DNA of 64,000 nucleotides from contig JBDHSK010000001.1 in assembly GCA_039808025.1 (NCBI GenBank), positions 124,001 through 188,000 of the forward strand, in the 5' to 3' direction. The translations under genes and the position numbers were made by a program. Origin of the DNA: Sandaracinobacteroides sp039808025 (GTDB taxonomy: Bacteria; Pseudomonadota; Alphaproteobacteria; Sphingomonadales; Sphingomonadaceae). Below, in pieces: positions 35,836-43,817 of this stretch. Positions within the stretch are counted from its first letter, which is position 1. Each line of letters begins with the position of its first letter. The notes beneath the pieces were generated by a model. That model made no database searches and was not told where the DNA came from. It saw only the letters and a program-made list of their open reading frames with translations.

Positions 35836-36618
35836 TCAGCGCGCCGTCCAGCCGCCATCGATCGACAAGGCGGCTCCGGTGAACGACGCACCGGCTTCCG
35901 AGCACAGGAACACTGCCAGATCGGCCACATGCTCGGGCTCGACAAAGCGTTTCGATGGCTGCGAAGCCAGAATGATGTCCCGCACCACCTGTTCCTCGCT
36001 CATGTGGTTGACCTTGGCCTGATCGGCGATCTGCCCCTTCACCAGCGGGGTGTTGACGAAGCCAGGACAGATGGAATTGACGGTGATGCCAGTTTCCGCC
36101 AGCTCGAGCGCCACCGTCTTGGTCAGCCCGACAACCCCATGCTTGGCCGCCACATAGGCCGACTTGAACGGAGAGGCGACCAGCCCGTGCGCCGAGGCAA
36201 TGTTGATGATGCGACCCCAGTTGGCCGCCTTCATGGCCGGAACTGCCGCACGGATGGTGTGGAAGTTCGATGACAGATTGATGGCGAGAATGGCGTCCCA
36301 TTTCTCAGGGGGGAAATCCTCGATGGCGCTGACATGCTGGATCCCGGCGTTGTTGACGAGAATATCGAGCCCGCCCAGCCCGGCCTGCACATCCTTCACC
36401 CACTGGTCGGCCTCGGCACCCTTCGACAGATCAGCCCCGGCAAAGATGACCTTGGTGCCAAACGCCCCCACTTCAGCCAGCGCCGGGGCATGATCGCCAA
36501 AGCCGTTCAGTGCGACATCAGCGCCTGCCTGCGCCATGGCCGAGGCAATGGCGAGACCGATGCCGCTGGTTGAGCCGGTGATGGCCGCACGGCGTCCGGA
36601 TAGCGGTTTATCGCTCAT
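35836..36618 (-). CDS. bdhA: 3-Hydroxybutyrate dehydrogenase
   Basis: A 260-residue short-chain dehydrogenase oxidising (R)-3-hydroxybutyrate to acetoacetate with NAD+. The cofactor motif TGSTSGIGLAIA, NNAGIQHV, the Ser-Tyr-Lys catalytic set (IASAHGLVASPFKSAYVAAKHG), and the C-terminal INGFGD-type and SIDGGWTAR regions fit BdhA closely. ATG 36618 has GAGGAG 6 nt upstream; the longer frame to 36801 is unsupported. It diverges from the PHB depolymerase gene, so both arms of PHB breakdown share one control region. Confidence 0.94.
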   Translation of the reverse strand: MSDKPLSGRRAAITGSTSGIGLAIASAMAQAGADVALNGFGDHAPALAEVGAFGTKVIFAGADLSKGAEADQWVKDVQAGLGGLDILVNNAGIQHVSAIEDFPPEKWDAILAINLSSNFHTIRAAVPAMKAANWGRIINIASAHGLVASPFKSAYVAAKHGVVGLTKTVALELAETGITVNSICPGFVNTPLVKGQIADQAKVNHMSEEQVVRDIILASQPSKRFVEPEHVADLAVFLCSEAGASFTGAALSIDGGWTAR

Positions 36619-36644
36619 ATCAATTCTCCTCGTTGGTGAAAAAA

Positions 36645-36673
36645 GATTAAATTGATAACAAAAGTTCTCGCAA
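36645..36673 (-). promoter_or_regulatory. Possible promoter of bdhA
   Basis: On the minus strand TTGCGA and TTAATC are spaced by 17 bp in an AT-rich segment, about 26 bp upstream of the bdhA start. It is a reasonable housekeeping-type promoter but not a strong match. Confidence 0.35.
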
Positions 36674-36811
36674 ATGCGCCGTGAATGGAATAGCTTGGAA
36701 CCATGGAGATGGAAAGCGTGGCAAAACGCTCCTGGCGCGAAGCGCCGTTCAGGGCAGGACGACGACAGCCGGTTCCCGGGGCAGTTGTCGTTGATAATCA
36801 AGGGGATACAG

Positions 36812-38125
36812 ATGCTCTACAATGCCTATGACTTCGGCAGGGAATGGCTGTACGGGGCGAGTCAGGCGGCGCGCATTGGTCAGCAATGGTGGTCGAGCCC
36901 GGCCAATCCGCTAGCCTATACCGGCACCGGCGAGCTGGCGGCAGCGGCGCTTGATGTGTTTTCCCATGCGGCCGCGCCAAGGGGGAAGCCGGCATTCGGG
37001 TTCGACCATACCATCATCGATGGCAGGGCCGTTGCCGTCGAGGAAGCGATCATCGATCGCAAGCCTTTCGGCCAGCTGAAGAATTTTGTCCGCAAGGGTG
37101 CGTCAGCCGACGATCCGAAGTTGCTGATCATCGCCCCCATGTCGGGGCATTACGCAACCCTGCTGCGCGGCACCGTGGAGCGCATGCTGCCAAGCCACGA
37201 TGTGTATATCACCGACTGGCGTGACGCGCGGATGGCACCCTTGTCGGAGGGCAGTTTCAATCTCGATGATTACATCGACTATCTGATCGACTGGGTTCGC
37301 CTGATCACCCCGGCGGGTGGTCCGCGAATCCATCTGCTGGCGGTCTGCCAGCCTTCGGTTCCGGCCTATGCGGCAGCCTGCCTGATGTCGGCAGCGCACG
37401 ATCCGGCGCGGCCGGCCAGCCTGACGATGATGGGCGGGCCGATCGACACCCGCCAGGGGCCGACCGCTGTCAACGACCTGGCGATGAAAAGGCCCTACAG
37501 CTGGTTCGAACAGAATGTGGTGATGTCGGTTCCGCACTATTATCCGGGTGGCGGCCGCAAGGTTTATCCGGGTTTTCTGCAGCTTACCGGTTTCATGGCC
37601 ATGAATCTCGGCAACCACCTGATGTCCCACTGGGAAATGTTCAAGCACCTGGTGGGTGGCGATGGCGAATCCGCAGAGGCCACCAAGAAGTTCTACGAGG
37701 AATATCGTTCGGTCTGCGACATGACCGCAGAATTCTACCTGCAGACCATCGATGTGGTGTTTCAGCGGCACCTGCTGCCCAAGGGCGAACTCACACATCG
37801 TGGCGTGAAGGTCGACCCCGGGGCGCTTACGGACATCAGCCTGCTGGCCATCGAAGGCGAGCGCGACGACATTTCCGGGATCGGGCAGACAAAGGCAGCG
37901 CTTGACATCGCCACCAACCTTCCAGCCAAACACAAGCAGTATCTGCTGGCCGAAGGGGTTGGCCATTACGGCATCTTCAATGGGCGGCGCTGGCGCGACT
38001 TCATCGCCCCCAAGCTGGAACGCTTCATTCGCAGTCACAGCCCCAGTGCACCGCCCCTGCACGGTAGCGGCGACCATGATCGCCACACCGACATCAAGTC
38101 GGTAAAGGGCGCCGAGTTCGCCTGA
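36812..38125 (+). CDS. phaZ: Intracellular polyhydroxyalkanoate depolymerase
   Basis: A 437-residue alpha/beta hydrolase that attacks amorphous PHB granules in the cytoplasm. The start MLYNAYDFGREWLYGASQ, the strand-turn-helix LLAVCQPSVPAYAA (Cys nucleophile replacing the usual Ser), DVYITDWRDARMAP, and the late GVGHYGIFNGRRWR with the catalytic His are those of the PhaZ family. ATG 36812 follows AAGGGGA. The 193-bp divergent region with bdhA contains AT-rich sequence and a small hairpin (TGGCGCGAAGCGCC). Confidence 0.94.
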   Translation: MLYNAYDFGREWLYGASQAARIGQQWWSSPANPLAYTGTGELAAAALDVFSHAAAPRGKPAFGFDHTIIDGRAVAVEEAIIDRKPFGQLKNFVRKGASADDPKLLIIAPMSGHYATLLRGTVERMLPSHDVYITDWRDARMAPLSEGSFNLDDYIDYLIDWVRLITPAGGPRIHLLAVCQPSVPAYAAACLMSAAHDPARPASLTMMGGPIDTRQGPTAVNDLAMKRPYSWFEQNVVMSVPHYYPGGGRKVYPGFLQLTGFMAMNLGNHLMSHWEMFKHLVGGDGESAEATKKFYEEYRSVCDMTAEFYLQTIDVVFQRHLLPKGELTHRGVKVDPGALTDISLLAIEGERDDISGIGQTKAALDIATNLPAKHKQYLLAEGVGHYGIFNGRRWRDFIAPKLERFIRSHSPSAPPLHGSGDHDRHTDIKSVKGAEFA

Positions 38126-38138
38126 GGCCGGATCGGAA

Positions 38139-38158
38139 GGCCGGGCCCGGTCCCGGCC
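38139..38158. terminator. GC-rich hairpin between convergent genes
   Basis: GGCCGGG and CCCGGCC form a 7-bp stem with a 6-nt loop just after the phaZ stop, followed by TCTCTGT rather than a T-run. It may act as a weak terminator between phaZ and the convergent ABC-F gene. Confidence 0.35.
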
Positions 38159-38246
38159 TCTCTGTAAAACGCAGCCAGGCAAACCCGGCCAGGGCGCCAG
38201 GCCCAGACTGCTGGCTCAGGTGCCATAAGCCGCCGGCTGTCAGCCG

Positions 38247-40043
38247 TCAGCCAAAGGTCTGGCCGATGGCCTCAGCCAGTTCCGCAACTTCCAGCCAGCG
38301 TTCCTCAGCAACAGCTAGGTCGTGGCGCAGCTTCCCGGTCTCGGTAGTCAGCCGGTCGAACATTGCGGCATCCCGGGCATAGAGATCGGGGTCGGCCAGC
38401 TGCGCTTCGTGCCGGGCAATGGCCGCTTCCAGCCTGGCGATTTTTGCCGGCAGTTTTTCCAGATCGTGCTGGTCGCGAAACCCAAGCTTCCTTGGCGTGG
38501 TGTCGCGGGGACGCTCGACCACAGGGGTGGCCCTGGTGGCAGGCCGGCGGGCCGCCACCCGCGACTGCCACAGCGTTTCAAGCTCGTGGAACCCTCCGGC
38601 CACGATATCGGCACGGCCACTGCCATCCAGCCCGATGGTCATGGTGGTGGTGCGATCGAGGAAGTCACGATCGTGCGACACGATCAGCACCGTTCCTTCG
38701 TAATCGGCAATCACTTCCTGCAACAGATCAAGGGTTTCGAGATCGAGGTCGTTGGTAGGTTCATCCAGAACCAGAAGGTTCGATTCACGGGCGAACTCGC
38801 GCGCCAGCAGCAGGCGGGAACGCTCGCCGCCCGAAAAAGTCCCGACCTTGGCGTCGGCAATCCCGGGGGGGAACAGAAACTCCTTCAGATAGCCCTGAAT
38901 ATGCTTCTTGACGCCGCGCACCTCGATCCAGTCGCCACCATCGGCAAGCACGTCGCGCACCCGCTTTTCCGGGTCCATCAGGCGCCGCTGCTGGTCGATG
39001 GTTACACCATTCAGGGTTTTCGCACGGATCACCCGGCCTGAATCCGGAGCGATCTCGCCCGTCAGCAGTTTCAGCAATGTGGTTTTTCCCGCGCCATTGC
39101 GGCCGACGATGCCGATTCGGTCACCGCGCTGGATACGGATCGAGAAATCGCTGAGAATCGGACGACCATCATACGACTTGCTGATCGACTCGGCCTCGAT
39201 CACCATGCGGGTTTTCACATCATCGGTGGCAATCGCCAGCCGGGCTGTTCCCGCCACGCCCAGCATGGCCCGCCGCTGCGCCCGCATGTCGTGAAGCCGC
39301 TCCAACCGCCCCTGGTTGCGGCGCCGCCGCGCTGTCACGCCCCGCTGCAGCCAGTGCAGCTCCTGGGCGATTTTGGTGTCGAGCCGTTCGGTAGCCCGCG
39401 CTTCCTCGGCATAGACGGCTTCCGTCCACGCCTCGAACCCGCCAAAGCCGACCTCCTGCCGCCGCAATTGTCCGCGATCGAGCCACAGGCAGGCGTTGGT
39501 CAGGCGGGTTAGAAAGGTGCGATCATGGCTGATGACCAGAAAGGCCCCCCTATAGCGGCGCAGCCAGTCCTCGAGCCAGGCGATTGCCTCGAGGTCGAGA
39601 TGGTTGGTCGGCTCGTCGAGCAGCAGCAGGTCAGGGTTTGCAGCCAGGGCGCGCGCCAGCGCCGCCCGCCGGCGTTCCCCACCCGATGCCGTTGCCGCTG
39701 CCATCGACAGATCCAGCCCCAGTTGCGTGGCGATTGCCTCGATTTCATGTCGTGGCACAGTATCGTCGCCAGCCAGCGCAAAATCAGCGAGCGTGGCAAA
39801 CCCCTCCACCGGCGGGTCCTGCGGCAGCAGCACCACCCGTGCGCCCGGCCGCACCGAACGACGCCCGGCGTCCTGCTCCAGCGTGCCGGCGATCAGCTTC
39901 AGCAAGGTGGTTTTCCCGGCTCCATTGCGCCCAATCAGCGCCAGCCGGTCACGGTCGCCGATGAACAGCGACAGCGATTGAAACAGCCACCCGCCTCCAA
40001 GGCGCTGGCCGATATCTTCCAGAGAAAGCACGGGGGCAGCCAT
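38247..40043 (-). CDS. ABC-F ATPase, Uup-like
   Basis: A 598-residue soluble protein with two ABC modules and no membrane domain. Walker A motifs are GRNGAGKTTLLKLIAG (near residue 38) and GRNGAGKTTLLKLLTG (near 315); signature and Walker B are SGGERRRAALARALAANPDL with LLLDEPTNHLDLEA, and SGGERSRLLLAREFARESNL with LVLDEPTNDLDLET. A C-terminal coiled coil (KLPAKIARLEAAIARHEAQL and on) is the Uup hallmark. ABC-F proteins act on the ribosome or, for Uup, have been linked to DNA-structure tolerance. Confidence 0.93.
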   Translation of the reverse strand: MAAPVLSLEDIGQRLGGGWLFQSLSLFIGDRDRLALIGRNGAGKTTLLKLIAGTLEQDAGRRSVRPGARVVLLPQDPPVEGFATLADFALAGDDTVPRHEIEAIATQLGLDLSMAAATASGGERRRAALARALAANPDLLLLDEPTNHLDLEAIAWLEDWLRRYRGAFLVISHDRTFLTRLTNACLWLDRGQLRRQEVGFGGFEAWTEAVYAEEARATERLDTKIAQELHWLQRGVTARRRRNQGRLERLHDMRAQRRAMLGVAGTARLAIATDDVKTRMVIEAESISKSYDGRPILSDFSIRIQRGDRIGIVGRNGAGKTTLLKLLTGEIAPDSGRVIRAKTLNGVTIDQQRRLMDPEKRVRDVLADGGDWIEVRGVKKHIQGYLKEFLFPPGIADAKVGTFSGGERSRLLLAREFARESNLLVLDEPTNDLDLETLDLLQEVIADYEGTVLIVSHDRDFLDRTTTMTIGLDGSGRADIVAGGFHELETLWQSRVAARRPATRATPVVERPRDTTPRKLGFRDQHDLEKLPAKIARLEAAIARHEAQLADPDLYARDAAMFDRLTTETGKLRHDLAVAEERWLEVAELAEAIGQTFG

Positions 40044-40173
40044 GGCGGGCGCTTGGCATGCAATCGCTGTTCAGGCAAGCGTCCCCAATGCTTCGCGGCA
40101 TCGGCGCTTGCCGGACTCAGCTATTCACAGCCTATTCACGCCTGCTGATCTAGCCGGTAAATGGAACTGGCTG

Positions 40174-40560
40174 ATGTCTGAATTCTTTGCACATATTCGC
40201 CCGGGTTGGCTGATTCTGGCAGCTTTTTCCTGCCTTCCCGCCACGTCCGTTTCGGCACAATCGCATCCCAGACCCAGCCCCTTCATGGACCGCGGGATTG
40301 ATCGCGGACCGATGCGCCCACCCGCCGGGCGGGCGATTTCCGATCAGGACCACGCCCGCTCGCGCATCCAGAGTGGCGAGAACCGCAGCTTTGAAGAACT
40401 GTTGGGAAGTGCCAGACGGGTGGGACGCGGTGAATTCCTCGCCGTCGAACCAGATATCTCTACCAATATCTATCGCTTCAAGTTCATGCGGCCCACCGGC
40501 AACATGATCTGGGTGGATGTTGATGGCCGCACCGGCCGTATCATTGCCGAACGCGATTAA
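40174..40560 (+). CDS. Exported PepSY-domain protein
   Basis: A 128-residue protein with a signal peptide (MSEFFAHIRPGWLILAAFSC to VSAQ) and a C-terminal PepSY-like fold (SFEELLGSARRVGRGEFLAV, then FKFMRPTGNMIWVDVDGRTG). Small periplasmic PepSY proteins often precede PhoP/PhoQ-type systems and are thought to modulate the sensor. It lies 38 bp before the response regulator gene. ATG 40174 is preferred over the frame start at 40042, which lies inside the divergent ABC-F gene. Confidence 0.85.
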   Translation: MSEFFAHIRPGWLILAAFSCLPATSVSAQSHPRPSPFMDRGIDRGPMRPPAGRAISDQDHARSRIQSGENRSFEELLGSARRVGRGEFLAVEPDISTNIYRFKFMRPTGNMIWVDVDGRTGRIIAERD

Positions 40561-40598
40561 TTCCGCCACAAGGCAAAATCAGGCCAATGGGGTGCAGC

Positions 40599-41255
40599 AT
40601 GCGCATACTGATTGTCGAAGACGAACCCAACCTGGCCCGGCAGCTTCGCCAGACTCTTGAAGCTTCGGGCTATGCCGTTGATATCGCCCACGATGGTGAG
40701 GAAGGACAATTCCTCGGAGAAACCGAGAATTACGATGCCGTAGTGCTCGATCTCGGACTGCCGGAAGTGGATGGGCTGACGGTGCTCGACCGCTGGCGCA
40801 AAGGCGGGCAACGCATGCCGGTGCTGGTTCTGACGGCGCGTGACAGCTGGTCCGACAAGGTGGCAGGGCTTGATGCCGGCGCTGATGACTATCTCGCCAA
40901 ACCCTTCCGGTCGGAAGAACTGATCGCCCGCCTGCGCGCTCTCATCCGCCGTGCATCGGGCAATGCCTCGTCGGAGCTGGTGGCTGGCGAGGTGCGACTC
41001 GACACCCGTTCCGGACGGGTGACTCTGGCTGGCGAGCCGGTGAAGCTGACGGCGCAGGAATACAAGCTGTTGTCGTATCTCATGCATCACAAGGGCAAGG
41101 TGGTTTCCCGCACCGAACTGATCGAACATATTTATGATCAGGATTTCGACAGGGATTCCAATACGATAGAGGTGTTCATCACGCGCATCAGGAAGAAACT
41201 GGGTGCCGAGATCATCACCACCATCCGTGGCCTCGGATACAGCCTCGAAGGCTGA
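40599..41255 (+). CDS. OmpR/PhoP-family response regulator
   Basis: A 218-residue regulator: receiver MRILIVEDEPNLARQLRQTL with phosphoacceptor Asp in YDAVVLDLGLPEVDGLTVL and Lys in GADDYLAKPFRSEEL, then a winged-helix output domain ending VFITRIRKKLGAEIITTIRGLGYSLEG. ATG 40599 is chosen as the start of the first beta strand. It overlaps the kinase reading frame downstream. PepSY, regulator and kinase form one operon. Confidence 0.94.
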   Translation: MRILIVEDEPNLARQLRQTLEASGYAVDIAHDGEEGQFLGETENYDAVVLDLGLPEVDGLTVLDRWRKGGQRMPVLVLTARDSWSDKVAGLDAGADDYLAKPFRSEELIARLRALIRRASGNASSELVAGEVRLDTRSGRVTLAGEPVKLTAQEYKLLSYLMHHKGKVVSRTELIEHIYDQDFDRDSNTIEVFITRIRKKLGAEIITTIRGLGYSLEG

Positions 41256-42621
41256 TCCGGCGGCGGCTCCTCATGCCACCGGCTCGATCAGCCGGCGGCT
41301 GGTGGTGCTGGCGATCGGCTGGATCACCCTGCTGCTGGTGATTGGCGGCTTTGCACTGGAAACCATCGTTGCCGGCACCATTACCCGCAATTTCGATGAG
41401 CAGCTGGCTCGCAACCTGCCAGCGATGATGGGCGCCGTCGAACTCGACGCCAATGGCGATGCCTGGTTTAACCGGTCTACCGTCGACCCCCGCTTCGACG
41501 AGCCCTATTCCGGCTATTACTGGCAGGTATCAACCAAGGGACGTCGGGCGTTCCGCAGCCGATCATTATGGGACCGCGAGCTGGAAGTCGACTTCAGCCG
41601 CGACTGCATCGAGCCCTGCATCACCCGCTCGGAGCGGTTCCGCAACGAACCCCTGCGCATCATCGAGCGCGACGGTGTGCTGCCGGGATCGTCGGAAGTC
41701 TGGCGCTTTCAGGTGGCGCAATCGACCGAGCAGCTCGACGAGCAACTGCGCGATGTGCGGCGCACCCTGTGGTGGTCGCTGGGGGCCCTTGGCGCCGGGC
41801 TGATCGCCCTCGCTGCCCTGCAGGCCACCTTCGGGCTGATGCCTCTGAAACGGCTCTCCAGTGCGATTGCCGCCATTCGCTCGGGCAGTGCCAACCGGGT
41901 GCCGGAAAGCGATGTTCCCCCGGAAGTTGCGCCACTGGTGCAGGAGCTGAACGCCCTTCTCGACCATAATGAGCAGGTGGCCGAAGAGGCGCGCATGCAT
42001 GCCGGCAACCTCGCCCATGCCCTGAAAACCCCGATCAGCGTGTTGATGAACGAAGCCAGCGCCGACAGCCCCGACCTGTCGGAAACGGTGGTGCGCGAAC
42101 TGACGACGATGCGCCGCCACATCGACCACCATCTGGCGCGCGCCCGCGCCATGGGGCGGCGCACCGCTTCCACCGCCCGCGCCGAGGTGTGGCCGTCGTT
42201 GCAACGGCTTACCCAGGCGATCGAGCGTATCTATGCGGATCGCAACGTGCTGATCGACCTCGCCGGCGACCATCACGCCGTTTTCCGTGGCGAGCGGCAG
42301 GATCTTGAGGAAATGGCCGGCAATCTGATCGACAACGCCGCCAAATATGGCGGGGGACGGGTATTCGTCACGGTCACCCGTTCGGGCAGTTTCGTCGACA
42401 TCATCGTCGAGGATGACGGGGCAGGTATCCCTGTCGAGCAGCGCGAAACCATGTTCGAACGTGGAAGCCGCCTCGATACCGGCAAAGCCGGCACCGGGCT
42501 GGGGCTCGCCATCGTCCGCGATGTGGCGGGAATCTACGGCGGGCGTGTCACCCTGTCACAAAGCGAAGACCTCGGCGGGCTGCAGGCCCGGCTGTCTCTG
42601 CCAACCACCGATGCCGCCTAG
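41203..42621 (+). CDS. Sensor histidine kinase, PhoQ/QseC-like
   Basis: Up to 472 residues: TM1 near 33-55, a periplasmic sensor of about 130 residues containing the pair CIEPC (possible disulfide), TM2 near 186-210, HAMP, a dimerisation box in which the phosphoacceptor His lies in AGNLAHALKTPISVLMNEAS, and ATPase motifs NLIDNAAKYGGG, VEDDGAGIP and GTGLGLAIVRDVAG. The frame opens with GTG at 41203, overlapping the regulator gene by 53 bp; a GTG at 41227 is an alternative. The stop is next to that of the convergent peptidase gene. Confidence 0.92.
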   Translation: MPRSSPPSVASDTASKADPAAAPHATGSISRRLVVLAIGWITLLLVIGGFALETIVAGTITRNFDEQLARNLPAMMGAVELDANGDAWFNRSTVDPRFDEPYSGYYWQVSTKGRRAFRSRSLWDRELEVDFSRDCIEPCITRSERFRNEPLRIIERDGVLPGSSEVWRFQVAQSTEQLDEQLRDVRRTLWWSLGALGAGLIALAALQATFGLMPLKRLSSAIAAIRSGSANRVPESDVPPEVAPLVQELNALLDHNEQVAEEARMHAGNLAHALKTPISVLMNEASADSPDLSETVVRELTTMRRHIDHHLARARAMGRRTASTARAEVWPSLQRLTQAIERIYADRNVLIDLAGDHHAVFRGERQDLEEMAGNLIDNAAKYGGGRVFVTVTRSGSFVDIIVEDDGAGIPVEQRETMFERGSRLDTGKAGTGLGLAIVRDVAGIYGGRVTLSQSEDLGGLQARLSLPTTDAA

Positions 42622-43739
42622 GGCCTGGCGGCATGTCCCGCCTCATTCTCTGCCGGAACCATGGTGTTCCGGCTGGTTGATCCGGTGCTAGCCGTTGGCC
42701 CCAGCTTGCCCTTGTGCACTGAAACAATGGTGCTGAACCCCGGCGCATCCACCCGCATCGTGGCCATGTCTACCGTTCCGCCCGGCGCCACACCGCGCAC
42801 CTTTATGCCATGCCAGTCGAGCGGCTGGCCTTCGCGCAGTTTCGGAACGCCGGGTGGTGGCTCGACGATCCACGCATAGGTGCCAGGCGGCCCGTAATAG
42901 CGCGCCAGCCCCTCTTTCCCCACCGCCAGCGTTCCCCCTTCGTCGATCCCCAGCCCGATGGTCTCTGGCCGGCCGAGCATGCGAGCGCGCGCAATGAAGG
43001 CGATCAGCCGCCCCAGACGGTGTCGACGGTTGAAATGCGTATCGGTCACGATATCGGCCATCAGAGGCAGATGGAGAAAATCCTCGACCAGAGTGATGGC
43101 CTCGCCGGCCGGGTCAGCAAGCGCCGCATTCGAGCTGATGCTGCCATCGTCGAGAGCGCCATAGGAGGTTCCCCCCAGAATGGCCAATCCGGCACTGGTG
43201 CCCCCGATCGGCTTTCCCTCCTCGACATGCCTGTCGAGTGCCCGAGCAAGGGGGGTGCCTTTCCAGTATCGCACATAGCGCGCCTGATCGCCGCCGGCGA
43301 TGAAGATGCCGTCAGCGGCATCGACCTTTCCGATCACCTCCGGGTCAAAGGCCGCGTCACGGCTGGTGAAAACCAGGGTCTCGACCGATGCCGTCCCTCC
43401 GAAATTCCGATACATCTCGTCGCCGAGCTCTTCGCCGCCCGAAGCCCGCAGCACCAGGATATGGCCACGGCCCGAGCGATCGAGAAACCATTGCATGGCC
43501 GACTGGTCCCAGTTGCCACCGCCCATTAACACCATTCCGGGGGTGGGTTGCGCCTGCCGCATGACCGCTCGATCACCTGAGAGATACTGGTGATACCCCG
43601 GATCCTCAGTGGCTGACACCACCGCTGCCAACCCCAGCAGCAGCCCCCCCAATCCATAGAAAACTCTACGCCACCAGGGCTCCAGTGCAGCTTTCAGGTA
43701 ACTATCCTCCATAAATCGGCAAGATGGTGTCATGGCCAT
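42618..43739 (-). CDS. Membrane-anchored cyanophycinase-like peptidase (family S51)
   Basis: A 373-residue protein with an N-terminal signal anchor (FYGLGGLLLGLAAVVSA, about 27-43), so the catalytic domain should be periplasmic. Family features: MVLMGGGNWDQ, a DGIFIAGGDQARYVRYW segment, the nucleophile elbow PIGGTSAGLAILGG (catalytic Ser) and DTHFNRRHRLGRL. Cyanophycinases release beta-Asp-Arg dipeptides from cyanophycin; other S51 members cleave Asp-X dipeptides. No cyanophycin synthetase is in the window. ATG 43739 has GAGGA about 10 nt upstream; ATG 43712 is an alternative. It diverges from the TonB-dependent receptor gene. Confidence 0.82.
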   Translation of the reverse strand: MAMTPSCRFMEDSYLKAALEPWWRRVFYGLGGLLLGLAAVVSATEDPGYHQYLSGDRAVMRQAQPTPGMVLMGGGNWDQSAMQWFLDRSGRGHILVLRASGGEELGDEMYRNFGGTASVETLVFTSRDAAFDPEVIGKVDAADGIFIAGGDQARYVRYWKGTPLARALDRHVEEGKPIGGTSAGLAILGGTSYGALDDGSISSNAALADPAGEAITLVEDFLHLPLMADIVTDTHFNRRHRLGRLIAFIARARMLGRPETIGLGIDEGGTLAVGKEGLARYYGPPGTYAWIVEPPPGVPKLREGQPLDWHGIKVRGVAPGGTVDMATMRVDAPGFSTIVSVHKGKLGPTASTGSTSRNTMVPAENEAGHAARP

Positions 43740-43817
43740 GAACAATCGGCTTCCTCAACCCCTCGAAACGATGGCAGATTGCACGCGAACAAGGGCCATA
43801 GCGATTGGGGGTTCGCC